64,000 bases of DNA from assembly GCA_013400115.1 (NCBI GenBank), contig VXBP01004525.1:85697-149696 (forward strand), given 5' to 3'. Below, piece after piece: positions 12,729-25,726 of the stretch. The DNA is from Rhinopomastus cyanomelas (Eukaryota > Chordata > Aves > Bucerotiformes > Rhinopomastidae). The first letter of the stretch is position 1; the number at the start of each line of letters is the position of its first letter. Position numbers and translations under genes: made by a program. Below the pieces are notes generated by a model that ran no database searches, was not told where the DNA came from, and saw only the letters and a program-made list of their open reading frames with translations.

Positions 12729-15700
12729 CCCTGCTCCATTCTTTGTTCATAGACTGTTTCTTCTTTTCAGAAACCCTCTCTGTTGACATACACTATACTT
12801 TCCAGCATACCAAACCCCAGTTTTCCTGTTCTACATTGTCTATATGCCGAAGAACATTGTGTGATTAGTCTCCCAACTGCTGTTTCTGGCTCATATCCAT
12901 CTTAATTGGAGAACTCAGGACATGGCATTTTTATTTAGTCCAAGTGTTATTAAAGTTTACAAGCAGCTCATACCCACATGCTCACAAGTAGCAGGCCTAT
13001 GCCTGAGTGGTCAACAGTTTAGCCTGGGACACTCACCTGCACATACGAGTGCATCCAATTGTCTGCTACACTGTGGAATTCACAGTTCAATCCATTTTTT
13101 TCATCTACAACACTACCACATGCCAAGCAATGTCATGTAAAAGCTGGAAGCACTGCATTTTGTAGCTACAATACACATCTAAGAGTGTGCAAATGCCAGG
13201 TCCTACTCCAAAGACTTATTTCAATGAACCTTCCTCAGAGGAGTCAGGGACCACACTAATTCATCTTCATATACTAGTTAGCTTGTTTTACACAGAGGTA
13301 TGATGTGAGAAAGCAGGGAAGCTTCTCTCTCATTATTGAGCTATGCCTACCAAATGGGCAGTTTCAGGGGATATGGAAGATTTGGCTGATTAGGAAACTG
13401 ACCCAACATTTGTTACTTGCTGCTGGACCATTTCAGTTGGCAAGTCTCACTGCAAAGTGTTCTTCTGTGTCCTGCACTCTCCCACTGCCATCAGCTACCT
13501 TTTCCTTCCCAGACCTGTTGGCAGAGCCCCTAACCTTCCCCACACATTCTAATGTTGTCTGTCCTATAACAGATTGCTTCAGTTTCTTCCCCCTTCCCTT
13601 CCCTTCCCCACAGTGTAATGCAGTACTATGAGCAGAGCTTGGCAGCCTGGGTTAATTTTTTTGCAAAATGTTACCCTCCTCATAATTGATTCTAGTACCT
13701 TCCAACCATCAATAATTTTGGCCCCAGAGGCATCAAGAAACCAGTTTCTGTCTCAGGCTTCTACAGCTCCAGTTTGAACAGCAGAAAGAGGCATGAACAC
13801 ATTGTGCTCAGTATGTTCGCTCTATGCTAGCAGTGATCAAGAGGAGATGAAGCTTCTCTTTGAATCCAAATGAGGCTTGGCCACAAACTATTCTACTGCA
13901 TCAGGAAAGAGAAAGCCTAGATATTCACAGAAGTCAGATTCCAAGTGCTGAGAAATTTTACAGTCACAGAGAGCAGTGGTCATGGCTCCTTTTCCAAGGG
14001 TTAGAGAGCAGATGAACAGCAGTCTCCACATTACAACTTTCTGTATATTCTTCTGTTTGAGACACGTTTAGAGGTTGCCATCCTTCTCTTGGGTCTGGCA
14101 TTTTCTTTTTCAGCCAGAATCTTCAATGTACTATCACTAAAATCACAGCCACAAAGTTTTGTGATTGATGTGACGAAACAAGGCATTCAGATGACTTGCC
14201 AGTTATGATACTGTTATACACTCCTCACTTTAACACAGATGCCAGAACATGTCTGACTTTGTCATTTGCAATGTCATGGAAGAGACTTGCAGCATTCAGT
14301 CAGTTTACAGAGACTAAGGCAATAATAGGAGGTTACTGCCTATTATGATGCAGTATATAGTGCAGTCAGGGAAGATGAAAGGAGTATACAAGATTCAAAA
14401 GGATCATGAAAGAAAGGGGGTTCTATTTGGAAATAAGGGATAAAAATAAATTCTTACAGACTCGTGCGTATCTTTTTCTTTTAAGAGATTCTGCAGTGCT
14501 AGAATAATGTTGTAATAGGCTCAGAGAGAAAACTACTTCATGCTTAATTCTTTTGCAAGTCTGATATGCTGCTACCAAGAACCTGTCAGATCCTTTCATG
14601 GAGGACACTTGAACCATTTGTAAAATGGATGGTCGGTTCAGTGAGGACTATCAATCTTCTCAGAGAACAATGAGCACTAACTGGATACTTACACTTGACC
14701 ATGCAGCCCAAAGTCTGCCCAAATGTGTCCTGCCTCAAAATGCTCTGTTGACCAGTCAAAAAATACACCAGACTCTTTTTGAATGTGAACTGGCATCATG
14801 AATGTTCCATCAAGGTATCAAGGCAAATTGAACACAAGAGTTACATTTCCTTTTACCTTCAGAATGTCCATTGCTTGAAATGCCAGAAAGCCACACAGCC
14901 CATAGATTTCACTATAATCATCCCTTTCTGAGCTAGAAATGTAAATGAATAAAACCCAATGCCACATACATATTATGAAGCTTCAGTGCTTGCCTTCTCT
15001 ACACATAGTTCAGACACCTAGTGCTACTTTATCACAAATGTTTAAGAAGTCACATTATTTAGGACTTACATATCAATGTCTTGGAGTCCAGCAGAAATAA
15101 TAAGCTTGTTTCAACACTAAAATATTTTATATCTCGTTTATATTTTAAAGGAAACAAAGAAAATTAAAAATATATAAGTGAAGGGGGTTTTTGTATGGCA
15201 AATTGCCCTAAATATGAAACAGAAAATACAATGCATACAGTTATTTATAACCTCCATAGGCATAGATGTGTCATATATATATATTCATATTCATTTGCTA
15301 TCACAGCCTCTGTATTTCATATCATTCTGTTCACATGGGCTGGAGAGCAGACCCACTGTGACGCTGCAGACAGCTGTGAGGACTGCCCGTAAGTCTCCAT
15401 TGTACCTCTCATATGTTCAGCATCATCTGAGAACTTGGTATGTAAAGAAGGACTAGGACTGATATGAACCACAAACTAGACAAATCATCAGCAGGAAGCA
15501 GGTCTAAGTAATCTGACAAGATGAAGGGCAAGGTTCTTTTACACTACAGATAGTGCTATGTGTCAGTATGGGGAAATATTGATGTTCTATTGAGCATTAG
15601 CATTTTTTATTACCACAACAGCATCAAAATCAATATCAAGAACTCAGGTCCCTGTTTTATCACATTCAATTCAAAGACCCCTATTAGAAAGTTAAAGTTC

Positions 15701-18700
15701 TCAAGACCTCAAGGCAACACAACAGTCCAAGAGATTATAATCAGATCATATCTTCTACACAATAGCCATCTGACTTTATTCAGTTCTGACTTTATAGGGA
15801 ACACAGCATCTGCATCAGATCTCACATTGATGCTGCAACTTTATGCGACACAGATAATGAAGAGCAGACTAATACTGAGTGGCATCTTCCTCCAGAGGAA
15901 TACTCTTGATTCCTTCTGTGCCAAGAAGCCGTAACAGACAACGACTTTAGCACTGACTTTTAATGCAAGTTACCTCACAGCAGGAGAAATGGAATTGTTC
16001 AGCTTATACCAATCATAGAGCCAGTAACAATTATCCGGTACTTGTATAATTGCTAGGCTTAAACCGCGTGACACGAATCTAAGCAAACCAATTTTTTTTG
16101 TATAAGTGCTTTCAAAGGACATCTGCCAGGCCTGAAGGTGGAATAATGGATACAAAAAACTTTTCGGTTCCTGACACAGTAGCTGTGAAGAGGAGGTATG
16201 GGGTGATATTCATCTTTTTATGGCTTTTGAACTTCCTAAGGCAAGGAGTTTATAGAGGAGGTGTAAAAGGATGTAGAGGAGGAAAGGCAAGAAAATGCAT
16301 TTTAAAAAATGTCAGCAGTGTTACAGTCCCGTCATCTCGTCTTCTGTCACGTATATGTTGAAGATCTCTTGTTTCTTCTGTAGGGACTGGAAAGTCAATG
16401 CACTGCCTTCCCTGAGAATAGCATGAAAATTGCTACAGATGAGATAGAGAGAGGGCTGAGCCTGAACAGAGAGAACCGCTTTGTTCACATGATGGTTAAT
16501 GAGAGCCAACTGCACAAACTGTGGTAATTCATTCGGCCAGTAATGGATGTTATCAGGGAGAGTTTAAGTATTTGTACGCCAGGCTCTCCCTGGACAAATC
16601 GGTGCGATGTAGGCACAGGCACAGCTGAATGCACTAGTTTGCTCAGGTGCAGATAGTGCTAAGTTGCAGTAATAAGACTGTACCTGGTGATGAGGTTGTA
16701 GTCGTGTAGCCTACAGTGAAATCTGTGCTTCTGCATGCCCTTGTCAGACTTAGGTGAAGATTGGTTAGGGGATACCTGTACTTTGATTTTATATCTCCTG
16801 TCTCAACAGAAAAAAATAACTTAAGCAGGATACACATGATGAAAAGCAAGCAGCTAGCAGGAATCCAGTCACTCCAGCTCACTTATAAAGTTTAAAGCAA
16901 TGCTTAAGCATCACAACTGAAGTAAGGACCAGAGTTGCTGTATAATCAATGGAGTAGGCACCTTTAAAACTCCCTGAGAAGAGCACAAGGTTTGGCCTCT
17001 TGATACATGAGCAAATTTAATACTTTAGTCTGTCCAGCTATTGCCTTTTTAACATGTTTTTGTTATGACTGTGTGGCAAACAATTGAAATATACTGCAAA
17101 TATATGTTGAAACAAGGGTGGTTTTGTTAACAGCACATAGCGACACAGTTTCATGCTCCTTGCACTTCACTAGTGATTAATGCAACGACTGCCACAATAC
17201 CAGCATCCTGCGATCCCAAATCAGACACAGGGTCAGAAGGCAACGCTTTTCATCGTGAGAAGAAATGCTTCCTGCTGTACACTGACACCTGTCTGACCTT
17301 CTTGCACAGTCTGTGACCTTTTTCAGCAGGCAATGAAATAATTTGTAATTGTTATCCTCACACAAGAATATTTACTTCAATATTGTCTAATGAAGTGTGT
17401 TTATGGAAAGCCGCAGCTCTAAATAACATTTTGTCACAAAATAGTGAGGCACCATTGACAGTACATTTAGATGTTGATTCTTGTTATGTTCGAGTGAGCC
17501 GGATGAAATGTCTGTGTACGTACTTGTGCAGAAACATACGTAGAATGAAAGAAGCTTAAAACAAGGAATCACTCTGCCACTGTACCGAGCGCTAGATTTT
17601 GCCTCAGCACAGCTAAGTATAATCTGCCGTTGTTTCAGCTTCAGCAACACTCAGCTTCAGTACGTTCCGGTGTTGGCAAGAAAAGATATTATTTTAATTA
17701 ATGAGATTGGTTTAAATTGGAAGCAGAGTCAGTCCTACCAAAGCACATAGTTGCTTTGTATGTCCATCCCAAGGGTTACTCTGGTGCACACAACACAAGG
17801 GCTCAGATGAGCAAATAACAATCCAACAAAGAAAAGAACTAAAATTCGTGATTGCTTACAGACAAAAAAGGTCACTGGAAGCAAAGGGCAATATTTGCAG
17901 TGACAGCCTAGGTAATTTTGGACCCTAAATCTCATCCTCACACAGCATTTAAGAAGACAGGGCCAGACTGCTACGCACAAAGGTGCCTGAGGCAGCGGAG
18001 AGGCTCTATATGAATTTCAGCTGCATCCAGGGGCTGAAATCGCATTACTTTCAGCAAGTTCAGACCTGTCATTGGACTGGTCATTGTTCCCAGTAACCAG
18101 CTGCTGCACAATGGCTAAACTGCAGGGAACTCACAGCTCTGCCGTAGGTTTTTAGTAAAACAATTTTACTTGATTTGTGTGTGCTATTGTAATGCAGGAT
18201 GTGAATTCCAGTCACTCTCTTTCCATTACTGCCTGAATCCCTATTCTGATAATTTATTAGGTTTTGCTGTTTGAAAAACTGCAGGTAGTAATAGAATCTT
18301 CAGAAATTTAAGAAATATTCACAGTATGAAGTGGTGAAGTTCTTAAAATATAATTACGGTTTGGCCGTATGACCAGCGTATTGTGCAGCTGTGGATCCTA
18401 GTCTGATTTTATGAACACCCTGTGTATATCTTTGTTGTACAGTACACAGCTTGCCTTTTAATCCTGAGAATACCCAGACATATCTATCATCATTTTTACT
18501 TCTTTAAATCTAAAACAGTGGTGGCATCGATAACTACAGGACATTCTAGAATCTTGAAGATCATCTGTTTCAATCAAAACACCATCCAAGACGGTCAAAT
18601 CAGGAAAATGAAGTCAGCCAGATTAAAAATAAAAAGTAACTCGTTGCCAGACAAGGCATTGCAGGCCAGCTATGAAGATCCCCTGGTTAACCAAAGTAGA

Positions 18701-18997
18701 AAAGGAGGTTGAGGTTTTTAAAGACAGTTTCCTTTATCTCTAATTGAATTTCCTTTATCTCTAATTGAGAGAAAAGAGGGGATTTAAGCATATGGAGCAG
18801 GAAAACATCCTGCATCTAAGATTTTATCTACTAAGCCAAAACTTGGAGTTCCTGCCAAGTGCATGCTGGGTGTCTGGTGTCTCAGGAAGTCACAGGAAAG
18901 CCCAAACTCCAGCATTATCACTTCTGACTGATAGAGTGCTCATGGGACCTCAGTTCACAATGATTGCCACACAGCAGAATTCACAGCCATACGCTGT
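12729..18997. other. Unique region, no gene seen
   Basis: About 6.3 kb with no CR1 recognised. The longest open frame is 124 codons (15560-15934, forward) with no known domain. A strong donor-like cccgtaagt occurs at about 15388, but the open frame before it is not convincing. A short (AT)n run lies at 15273-15284 and a pyrimidine-rich tract at about 13588-13612. Confidence 0.55.
18728..18769. repeat. 21-bp tandem duplication
   Basis: The unit tttcctttatctctaattga plus one base occurs twice head to tail (18728-18748, 18749-18769), identical except for the last base. Probably recent slippage or local duplication. Confidence 0.95.
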
Positions 18998-19326
18998 GAT
19001 GATGAAATATTTGAAGGATGGGTGTCAGGAGGATGGAGCCAGGGTCTTCTCAATGTCATCTTGTGATAGGACATGGGGCAATGGGTGTAAGCTAGAACAC
19101 AGGAGATTCCACATAAATATGAAGAGGACCTTCTTCCCAGTGAGGGTGACAGAGCACTGGAACAGGCTGCCCAGGGGGTTGTGGAGTCTCCTTCACTGGA
19201 GATGTTTAAGACCTGCCTGGATGTGTTCCTGTGTGACTTGGTCTAGGTGATCCTGCTGTGGCAGGGGGATTGGACTAGATGATCTTTAGGTCCCTTCCAA
19301 TCCCTAATGATTCTATGATTCTATGA
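18998..19326 (+). mobile_element. Young-type CR1 3' end with intact tail
   Basis: Starts at 'atatttgaaggatgggtgtcagg' (the YLKDGCQEDGAR block), runs through TEHWNRLPRG and the 3' UTR, and ends in attctatgattctatg. The 5' truncation point lies in the ORF2 C-terminus. Confidence 0.95.
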
Positions 19327-19496
19327 AGTCTTTTTTTGATCAAGGAGAAGACAAGAAAAGAACGGAACTGGAGTGTGTCCAAACTGAAGAAAGCTCAAGG
19401 GACAATGTGATTTAGTTTGCAGTGTGCCACATGGCAAGGAAATGTCTCTTCAGAACACCCTTTCTGGAAGCTACATTAACTAGGGCTGTGCTGGGA

Positions 19497-19555
19497 AGGG
19501 CTGCAATCCTTTGTGAGGACAGGCTGATAGATTTGGGGTTGTTCAGCCTGGAGAA
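19497..19555 (+). mobile_element. Old CR1, left half of an interrupted copy
   Basis: gaggacaggctgatagattt followed by ggggttgttcagcctggaga matches the 'YEDRL..LGLFSLE' block of ORF2. It is cut by the N gap and resumes at 19930, so this is one old copy split by an insertion. Confidence 0.8.
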
Positions 19556-19803
19556 NNNNNNNNNNNNNNNNNNNNNNNNNNNNNNNNNNNNNNNNNNNNN
19601 NNNNNNNNNNNNNNNNNNNNNNNNNNNNNNNNNNNNNNNNNNNNNNNNNNNNNNNNNNNNNNNNNNNNNNNNNNNNNNNNNNNNNNNNNNNNNNNNNNNN
19701 NNNNNNNNNNNNNNNNNNNNNNNNNNNNNNNNNNNNNNNNNNNNNNNNNNNNNNNNNNNNNNNNNNNNNNNNNNNNNNNNNNNNNNNNNNNNNNNNNNNN
19801 NNN
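19556..19803. other. Assembly gap, 248 N
   Basis: Run of unknown bases inside a nested CR1 locus. The missing bases should include the 3' part of the reverse-strand CR1 at 19804-19929. That part would be well over 248 bp if complete, so the N count may be only an estimate or the insert may be deleted. Confidence 0.98.
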
Positions 19804-19929
19804 TCCCCTTGTGAAGCCATGCTGACTGTCCCTAATGACCCTCCTGTCCCTGATGTGCCCGGAAACAGCCTCCAGTACAAACTGTTCCATCACCTTTCCT
19901 GGGACGGAGGTGAGGCTGACCGGTCTATA
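19804..19929 (-). mobile_element. Young-type CR1 inserted into an older CR1
   Basis: Nearly the same as 26140-26260 of the large reverse-strand CR1: gtgaagccatgctgactgtc, then the segment coding PGKVMEQ and DSQHGFTRG on the reverse strand. The right edge (5' truncation) abuts the resumed old CR1 at 19930. The left side is lost in the N gap. Confidence 0.9.
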
Positions 19930-20284
19930 GAAGAGAAGAGCCCGGAGAGACCTTATTTCAACCTTCCAGTACTACACAGGGGACTTACAGGAAAGATGTT
20001 TATCAGGGAATACAGGGTAATGATAGTGCTATGGTAATGGTTTCAAACCGAAAGAGGATAGATTTAGATTAGATCTGAGGAAGACATTCCTTGCTGTAAG
20101 GGTGCTGAGGCACTGGAACAGGTTGCCCGGAAGAGTTATTGACACTCCCTCCCTGGAAGTGTTCAAGGCCAGATGGGATAGGGCTTTAAGCAACCTGTTC
20201 TGGTGAGAAATGTCCCTGCCCATGACAGGAAGGTTGGAATGAGAGGATCTTGAAGTTTGCTTCTAAACCATACCATTCTATGAT
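19930..20284 (+). mobile_element. Old CR1, right half of an interrupted copy
   Basis: Continues the copy begun at 19497 with 'aagagaagagcccggagagacctt' and runs through 'gaggcactggaacaggttgccc' to an end at ccattctatgatc. Diverged; frames are broken. Confidence 0.88.
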
Positions 20285-22684
20285 CTCTTTTGTCATTTTC
20301 AGCTGTTAGTTTGGAACATAATGCCACAAAAGCAGCCTCATTCATTTACTTTTATTTAGCTCTTCAGTGAGAAATTGCCATGAACTGCATGCAGGGAAAT
20401 AAGACACGACTGATTGTCACTTCTGTATTCTTTTGAAATGAATTGCATTGTATTATTCAGTAAAACTGTTGTTCTCAGCTCCTCTCAGCTCCAGAAGTTC
20501 CAGCTGGAAGTACCTAGAGTAAATCATGTGTACACACTCTAGTATTCCTAACATCTCAGAGTATGTGTGTGTCATACATCTCAGTGCATCAGGTCGGGTA
20601 TGAAACATGCAGCAGAGAACTAATTTGTCTTTTTATTGAATCAAACCCTTAAAGACAAAAAACCTTGAGATACGTGGTGAAAGGGCCTATAAAACTTCCA
20701 TCAAAAAGTGCAGACTAAGAATGAATAAATTCATCTCAATAAATTGTGCCTGAAAAGTCCAAGTCCAAGTCACTATTTTCTCAAAGGCAGTAGTAAATTC
20801 TAACGTTCCATTTATGTAATGTTTCCCTCCAGTTCTCCTATGCATTTAGGGCAGGAACGTGATACAGTGTCAGCAACACATCAGGCAAAAAGGAAAACAA
20901 CTGCACAGATTTTCAAGATATGGCAGCCAGCTCTTCCTGTTTACCTTTTTGTCCTAATCTACTTTTGTAAAGTTGCATCCCTAGTTCTGTTGTTGATTGA
21001 ATGCACATTTAGCCTCTTATTTAGGCAGGCAGCTGGCAAGCACAGTGTTATACGTGGTAAAACTGAAAACCAACACATTGCAAAGGCTTGAGATTCAGTA
21101 AATCAATTACCAAATCCATATAAATTGAGTATTAACACCTGCACTCTGGACACCTCCTCTTCCTGATCCTGCCTTTGCTTGTCAAGTTTGCCACACATGG
21201 TAGATGCCCAGCCTCCTTTCTGTGATCCAGGGAAAGCAGACTGACAGAGGATTCCACTCACACAATACAAAAAGCCCTATTTCACTTGTTCTTTGATATT
21301 TCCCCAAATAAAAACAGGGTATGTAGGGATGAATCTTTACTGGCAGGTAAACTTCTTGGTTTGAGGTGCATTTCAGCTTCTGGAGGAAAAGGGCTTCAGT
21401 GTCTTCAGCACCTGAACAAAGTTGCAGCCTCCCAGAATAACTGATGTCAAGGAAAGACCAGGTGACATGATCTAATAGACGTTTGGAGCCAGTTCTGTAA
21501 CTCCCATCAGGAGCACACACACAAAAGGATGTGCTACCAAATGAGTCCTCTGTTTCTTCATTACTAATGGGCTTTGGCTGAGGAATTGAAATGTGTGTTT
21601 CAAGCACTGATGTAACTCCCTGACTGCAGAAACACTTTCCTGAAAACCACGAAGGGCACCCTTCGATGCCAGATGAACTATTCCCTCATCAGAGTGTACT
21701 GAGGTGCAGAAGAGAAGAGTTAGGGATGGGCCACTAAGTTGCAGTACTGACTGGAGAGATTTCAAGCAGGTATCTTGCTAGTGAAATCCACTTGCTGTGT
21801 TTCAGAAGATCAAAAAGGCAGAGGTGGGCAAAACTACCTCAGAAAAAAAACTTTTGGAGAGAAAGCAGAATACTGTCCTCTCAGAGCAGACTAGAGAGCA
21901 CGGTACTTTAACCACCAGCTGTCTGACAGATAGGAGGTTATCAGAGGACATGGAATTTTCCTGGTAGGTAAAAAAGGGTTTGTGAGTTTGCAGAACGTTA
22001 AAAGCAAATAAAAAAGCAAAAACATACGCATAAAACAAACCCATTCTCAGTATTTCCAGACTGATTAAGACTCCTTTTGTACTGGAGGATGATGCATTAG
22101 TACAATAATTTGCAAATGTGTCCCATTCTTCAGTCAAGCCCGACCAGTATCTTCAAGCTTTATAGAAGTTTGTAGAGCAATGAGGCTCAAGCCTCTGTGT
22201 AAGAATTTTAGGCATCAGGAATCACTGTGCATGGCTGGAAAACCCTTGGTGTATGAATTATGTGTTTTCTGCTTATCCTCATCACGACAAAATTTGCAAA
22301 TTACTCAAAAATCTAGAGAAAAAACTGAAAGAATGGTGCAGTATCCACAGTGGGAATCCTCAGATGCTGTTGACTGCTACCCTGTTGGCCATGTATCTTC
22401 CATGGACATTCTTTGAGACATCTCCTGTGACTGCCTCCCTATTTTTTGCATTCAAGGAATCACATTTGCAGTCTTTGGACTATTAAACTAATTAAAATAC
22501 ACAGTCTTCAAGATGTAAAGGCTGCTGTTCCAGCTTCTGTAATGATTTCAAAAGAAAAAAAGAACCTCGCCTTTCCTCTGACTCAGAATAAAATCAAATT
22601 ATACACAGAGTAGATTAGATTAGAGAAAGTCTGTTTTTTAAAGTACATTATCCTCGCAGCTAAACTGAGGCAGTGTGGTCTGGA
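20285..22684. other. Unique region, no confirmed gene
   Basis: A 141-codon reverse-strand open frame (21182-21607) and a 111-codon one (21802-22137) are the longest. Neither shows a domain I recognise. No CR1 seen. Confidence 0.5.
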
Positions 22685-22893
22685 CTATCAGATAATGAGG
22701 TGGATCGTGAACTGGCTGCAGGGTAGAAGCCAGAATATAGTGGTCAATGGGACAGAGTCGAGTTGGATGCCTGTATCTAGTGGAGTACCCCAAATATCAG
22801 TATTGGGACCAGTACTATTCAATCCATTCATCAATGAGAGAGGATGGAGCCAGGCTCTTCTCAGTGTCATCCAATCCTGAATGTTCTGTGATT
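22685..22893 (+). mobile_element. Internally deleted mini-CR1
   Basis: Three CR1 pieces are joined in the correct order but with the intervening sequence missing. The first is a reverse-transcriptase block (VNWLQGRSQN to GPVLFNPFIN, 22695-22836). It jumps to 'agaggatggagccaggctcttctcagtgtcat' (about 22837-22871), then to the terminal ccaatcctgaatgttctgtg (ends about 22893). Relative to a complete CR1 the two internal deletions remove several hundred bases in total. No GT..AG pattern is obvious at the joints. Confidence 0.82.
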
Positions 22894-22910
22894 AGCTGTT
22901 CTAGTCTCAT

Positions 22911-23550
22911 TGTAGGCAGAGAAAGGAGGCAGGTACACTGTCACTGAATGCTGTTTAATATGTGAGCCTCACACTCATATAAGGATCAAGCTCTCATCTG
23001 GTAAAGGTTCAACTCATTCCAACAATGGCACGTATAATCTTCATCTGGCTCCAGAGGATTTTAGCAAAAAAACCCAACTACACTGTGATGGGTGCATAAG
23101 GTTGTTAACAGCTCCCGCTAAGTCGCAGTGATGCTCTTACAGGTATACAAGCTACAATGGGTACACAGAAGACACGAGGCAGTGCATAGCAGTTCATGTA
23201 TAGCCCATCGTGATGTCAAAGCAGAAACAGTGCTTGTTTACAAGATTAAGGAATAGAATGTTTTTCCAGAATGGCTTAGCTCTTAAGCAGCTGCCAACCA
23301 TGTCTATTGGGAATGACTGGGTCTCCCCCAAAGGGAAGCTCAGAAGCCACATAGACCTGTTCCCAGCCCAAAGGCAGTAGGAGCTACGTCTTCACATTGT
23401 TTTTCAGGGAGAAACCGTATATTTTATCTTATTCTGAGGGAGTCAGAAGCCACAACTGTTTCATATACCAGGGTGAAGTCTGCATGTGTGTTCACTGCTT
23501 TTCCTTACTATATGGGTTGACACCACAAAAAATAGGCATCCCCCTGCTAT
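22911..23550 (-). mobile_element. Probable solo LTR of an endogenous retrovirus (ERVK-like)
   Basis: Read on the reverse strand, the segment starts TAGCAGGGGGATGCC (TG decayed to TA), carries a TATA-like ttatatgag and then an ATTAAA signal about 20 bases on (about 22950-22985), and ends ctctgcctaca (CA end). The 6-bp flanks are tctcat on the left and tctaag on the right, which agree at four of six positions. That is compatible with an old 6-bp target duplication, as class II (ERVK) elements make. There is no internal retroviral coding sequence, so it would be a solo LTR. Boundaries are approximate. Confidence 0.5.
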
Positions 23551-25429
23551 CTAAGCACTCAGTTTACCATTAAATAGTCATTGCTATAATGGCAGAAGTT
23601 TTGTGCCTGTTGTTACTCTGTCATTACTCTTTTCTTCTGTTACCCACGTGCGGTCACACTCCTGAGATGTATTACAGTCAAAACACTGCATGGGAAGATG
23701 AGAGACTTAAATGAGACATTCTCATGCCCCTGCAAAGAATAAAATCAAGTCTTGTAAACAAAAAAATTATTCCTCTTTGAACTCTTTGAGAGGTGACATC
23801 AGTCCCTCAAGACATGAAAGTTCAGACAAGTTTTATTGCATTATCTCCTATTTAAGAAGCAGCTTATGAGACATGTCAAAGAGCCAATAAAGAACATTTC
23901 ACAACTAAATCACAGTTATAGCTCTCTTTCATATAACCTTTTAGCACTTTTATCTTTGTCTGCCTCCCTTTCCTATGCTTTCCTGAGTTCTTTTGTGTTT
24001 TAAAACTTTCTCATTAGCTAGACAGACATTTAAATAAAGCACAAAGTGGAACTAATAAATATGAAATAATTGGGATATAAATCTTGTCGTTTCTTTAACT
24101 ATTGTTTTCTTGCCTTAGATGAGCTGCATTTTTTCTCCTGGGAAAGCTGGAGGAATACAATGCCATTTTAACCATCACAGCAGTCCATTCAAAGCTCAGA
24201 ATCATCTCTATTTTAAGAGAAATGCATTAGCATTTCTGCAGGAAAACCAGGCAGGCAACTTAGATAAACATTTTCACTGGCACAAAAACATTTTCAGCAA
24301 ATAACTACATGTTCCTCAAAACAGTTTGTTCATTAGAAGGCAGAAAAATCAGAGCATTTTTCTCTTGAAGAAAATATTGCATGCAACTCCATGTGCAGTC
24401 CTCTCTAAATCCTGCCTGCAGGTTGGAAGCCCACAGTCACATCAGATGGCCAGTGTCACGCGATGTGCTCTCAAACAAACCAAGCCTCGGACAACTCAGA
24501 ACTACAGAGCAGCCAATGCAATGAGGAGAAAGATTAGTTATTCTGACTGTAAGGCAAGAATAAGTTAGCCTATAGAGAGTGACTGCAAGAGTATTTGATC
24601 TCTCCTGGTTTTCATCTGATGCCCAAATGTCAACTGTGATTACCTCTGTTAGTAGGAGCGATACTGAAATGTCTCCAGAAACCTTGATAAAATAAATCCT
24701 AAGAACAACAGGCCACAAGGCACACTATCCTGCTGTGAGAGGTGTGGTCAGATACTCTCATGAAATGATGTTCTCTTGCAGCCTTGATAAAGAAAAATAA
24801 AGTAGCACAATGTAATGACTCAGTAATCTAATTTTACTGGCCAGAACACTCATTTGTACCGTGGGTACATACTGAAGCTCTTAAGCTGCAGAGATATCTC
24901 TCAGCCATTTCTTCTTGCTGTTTTCTGATTCAAAAAATGCTCCAAGTCACAGTGCCCTAGGCTCTGAAAGGCAGATTGCTTCAGGGACTGACAAGGACAC
25001 AGGTTTTATAGTAGACTCAATTCTGTGCTATCCCAAAGTGACAGAAGAGAGCAAAGCTTGTTGGGTTTGCACCCGGATAAGCAGTCTTGCCTATGGACAG
25101 GGATGGTACTGCCGCTGCCTTCTCTCACTGTCACCCAATGTCACCCATCTTATTCTTCCCTCTCCAAACCTGCTTAGGCATTATTTTAAATTCCACAAAG
25201 GACCCCTCCAATCTAAGCTCAGGCCACTCCAGGTCAGCGGAGCCTTTTGCAGTGCTGTCCTTCTTCCTCATGCATGATGTAGAGGCAGAAGAGCCAGTGG
25301 TGATATGGGAGCAAGGAAAGCACTGCCTGCCCTAGGCTTCCTACATACAGGAATGTTGGCATTGAACTAAGACCTTAACATTAAACACTGTAATATTGCA
25401 GCAATAGTAAAGGGCTAATTTAGATAAAC
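23551..25429. other. Unique sequence, no gene seen
   Basis: No CR1 and no domain-bearing open frame. The largest frame, 120 codons at 24915-25277, overlaps other open frames and looks incidental. Confidence 0.5.
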
Positions 25430-25621
25430 TCTCACTATGGCAGAGTAGAGGGGAAAGAGAACCTCTCTCAATCTGTTAACCATTCCACTTCTGATCCACT
25501 CCAGCATACCATTGGCCTTCTTGGCCACAAGGGCACATTGCTGGCTGATGGTCATCCTGCTGTTCACCAGGACCCCCAGGTCTCTTTCTCCTACATTAGC
25601 CTCCAACAGTTCAGTCCTCAA
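25430..25621 (-). pseudogene. CR1 ORF2 thumb/connection fragment
   Basis: The reverse strand reads the blocks GERDLGVLVNSRMTISQQ, CALVAKKANG and LREVLFPLYSAIVR, which in bird CR1 ORF2 follow the reverse-transcriptase palm. The remaining C-terminal part of ORF2 (the LEYCVQFWAP, LFSLEKRRLRGD and HWNRLPR blocks seen in other copies in this window) is absent. The fragment fuses to non-CR1 sequence at about 25430. It is separated from the palm block by frame changes. Part of the dead 25.4-30.7 kb element. Confidence 0.88.
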
Positions 25622-25726
25622 CCTATACTGCTACCTGGGGTTGTTCTTGCCCAGATGCTAGACTTGGCACTTGCCCTTGTTATAGGTCATTAGATTTCTC
25701 CAGCTCTCCAGCCTGTCCAAGTCTCA

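Noticed and set aside
15195..15392. Possible signal-peptide exon ending at cccgtaagt
   Set aside because: The donor match is good, but the frame begins in AT-rich low complexity (YIYSYSF) and has no acceptor or recognised domain.
19422..19893. Open frames of 116-134 codons across the N run
   Set aside because: Most of their length is unknown bases, so there is no coding evidence.
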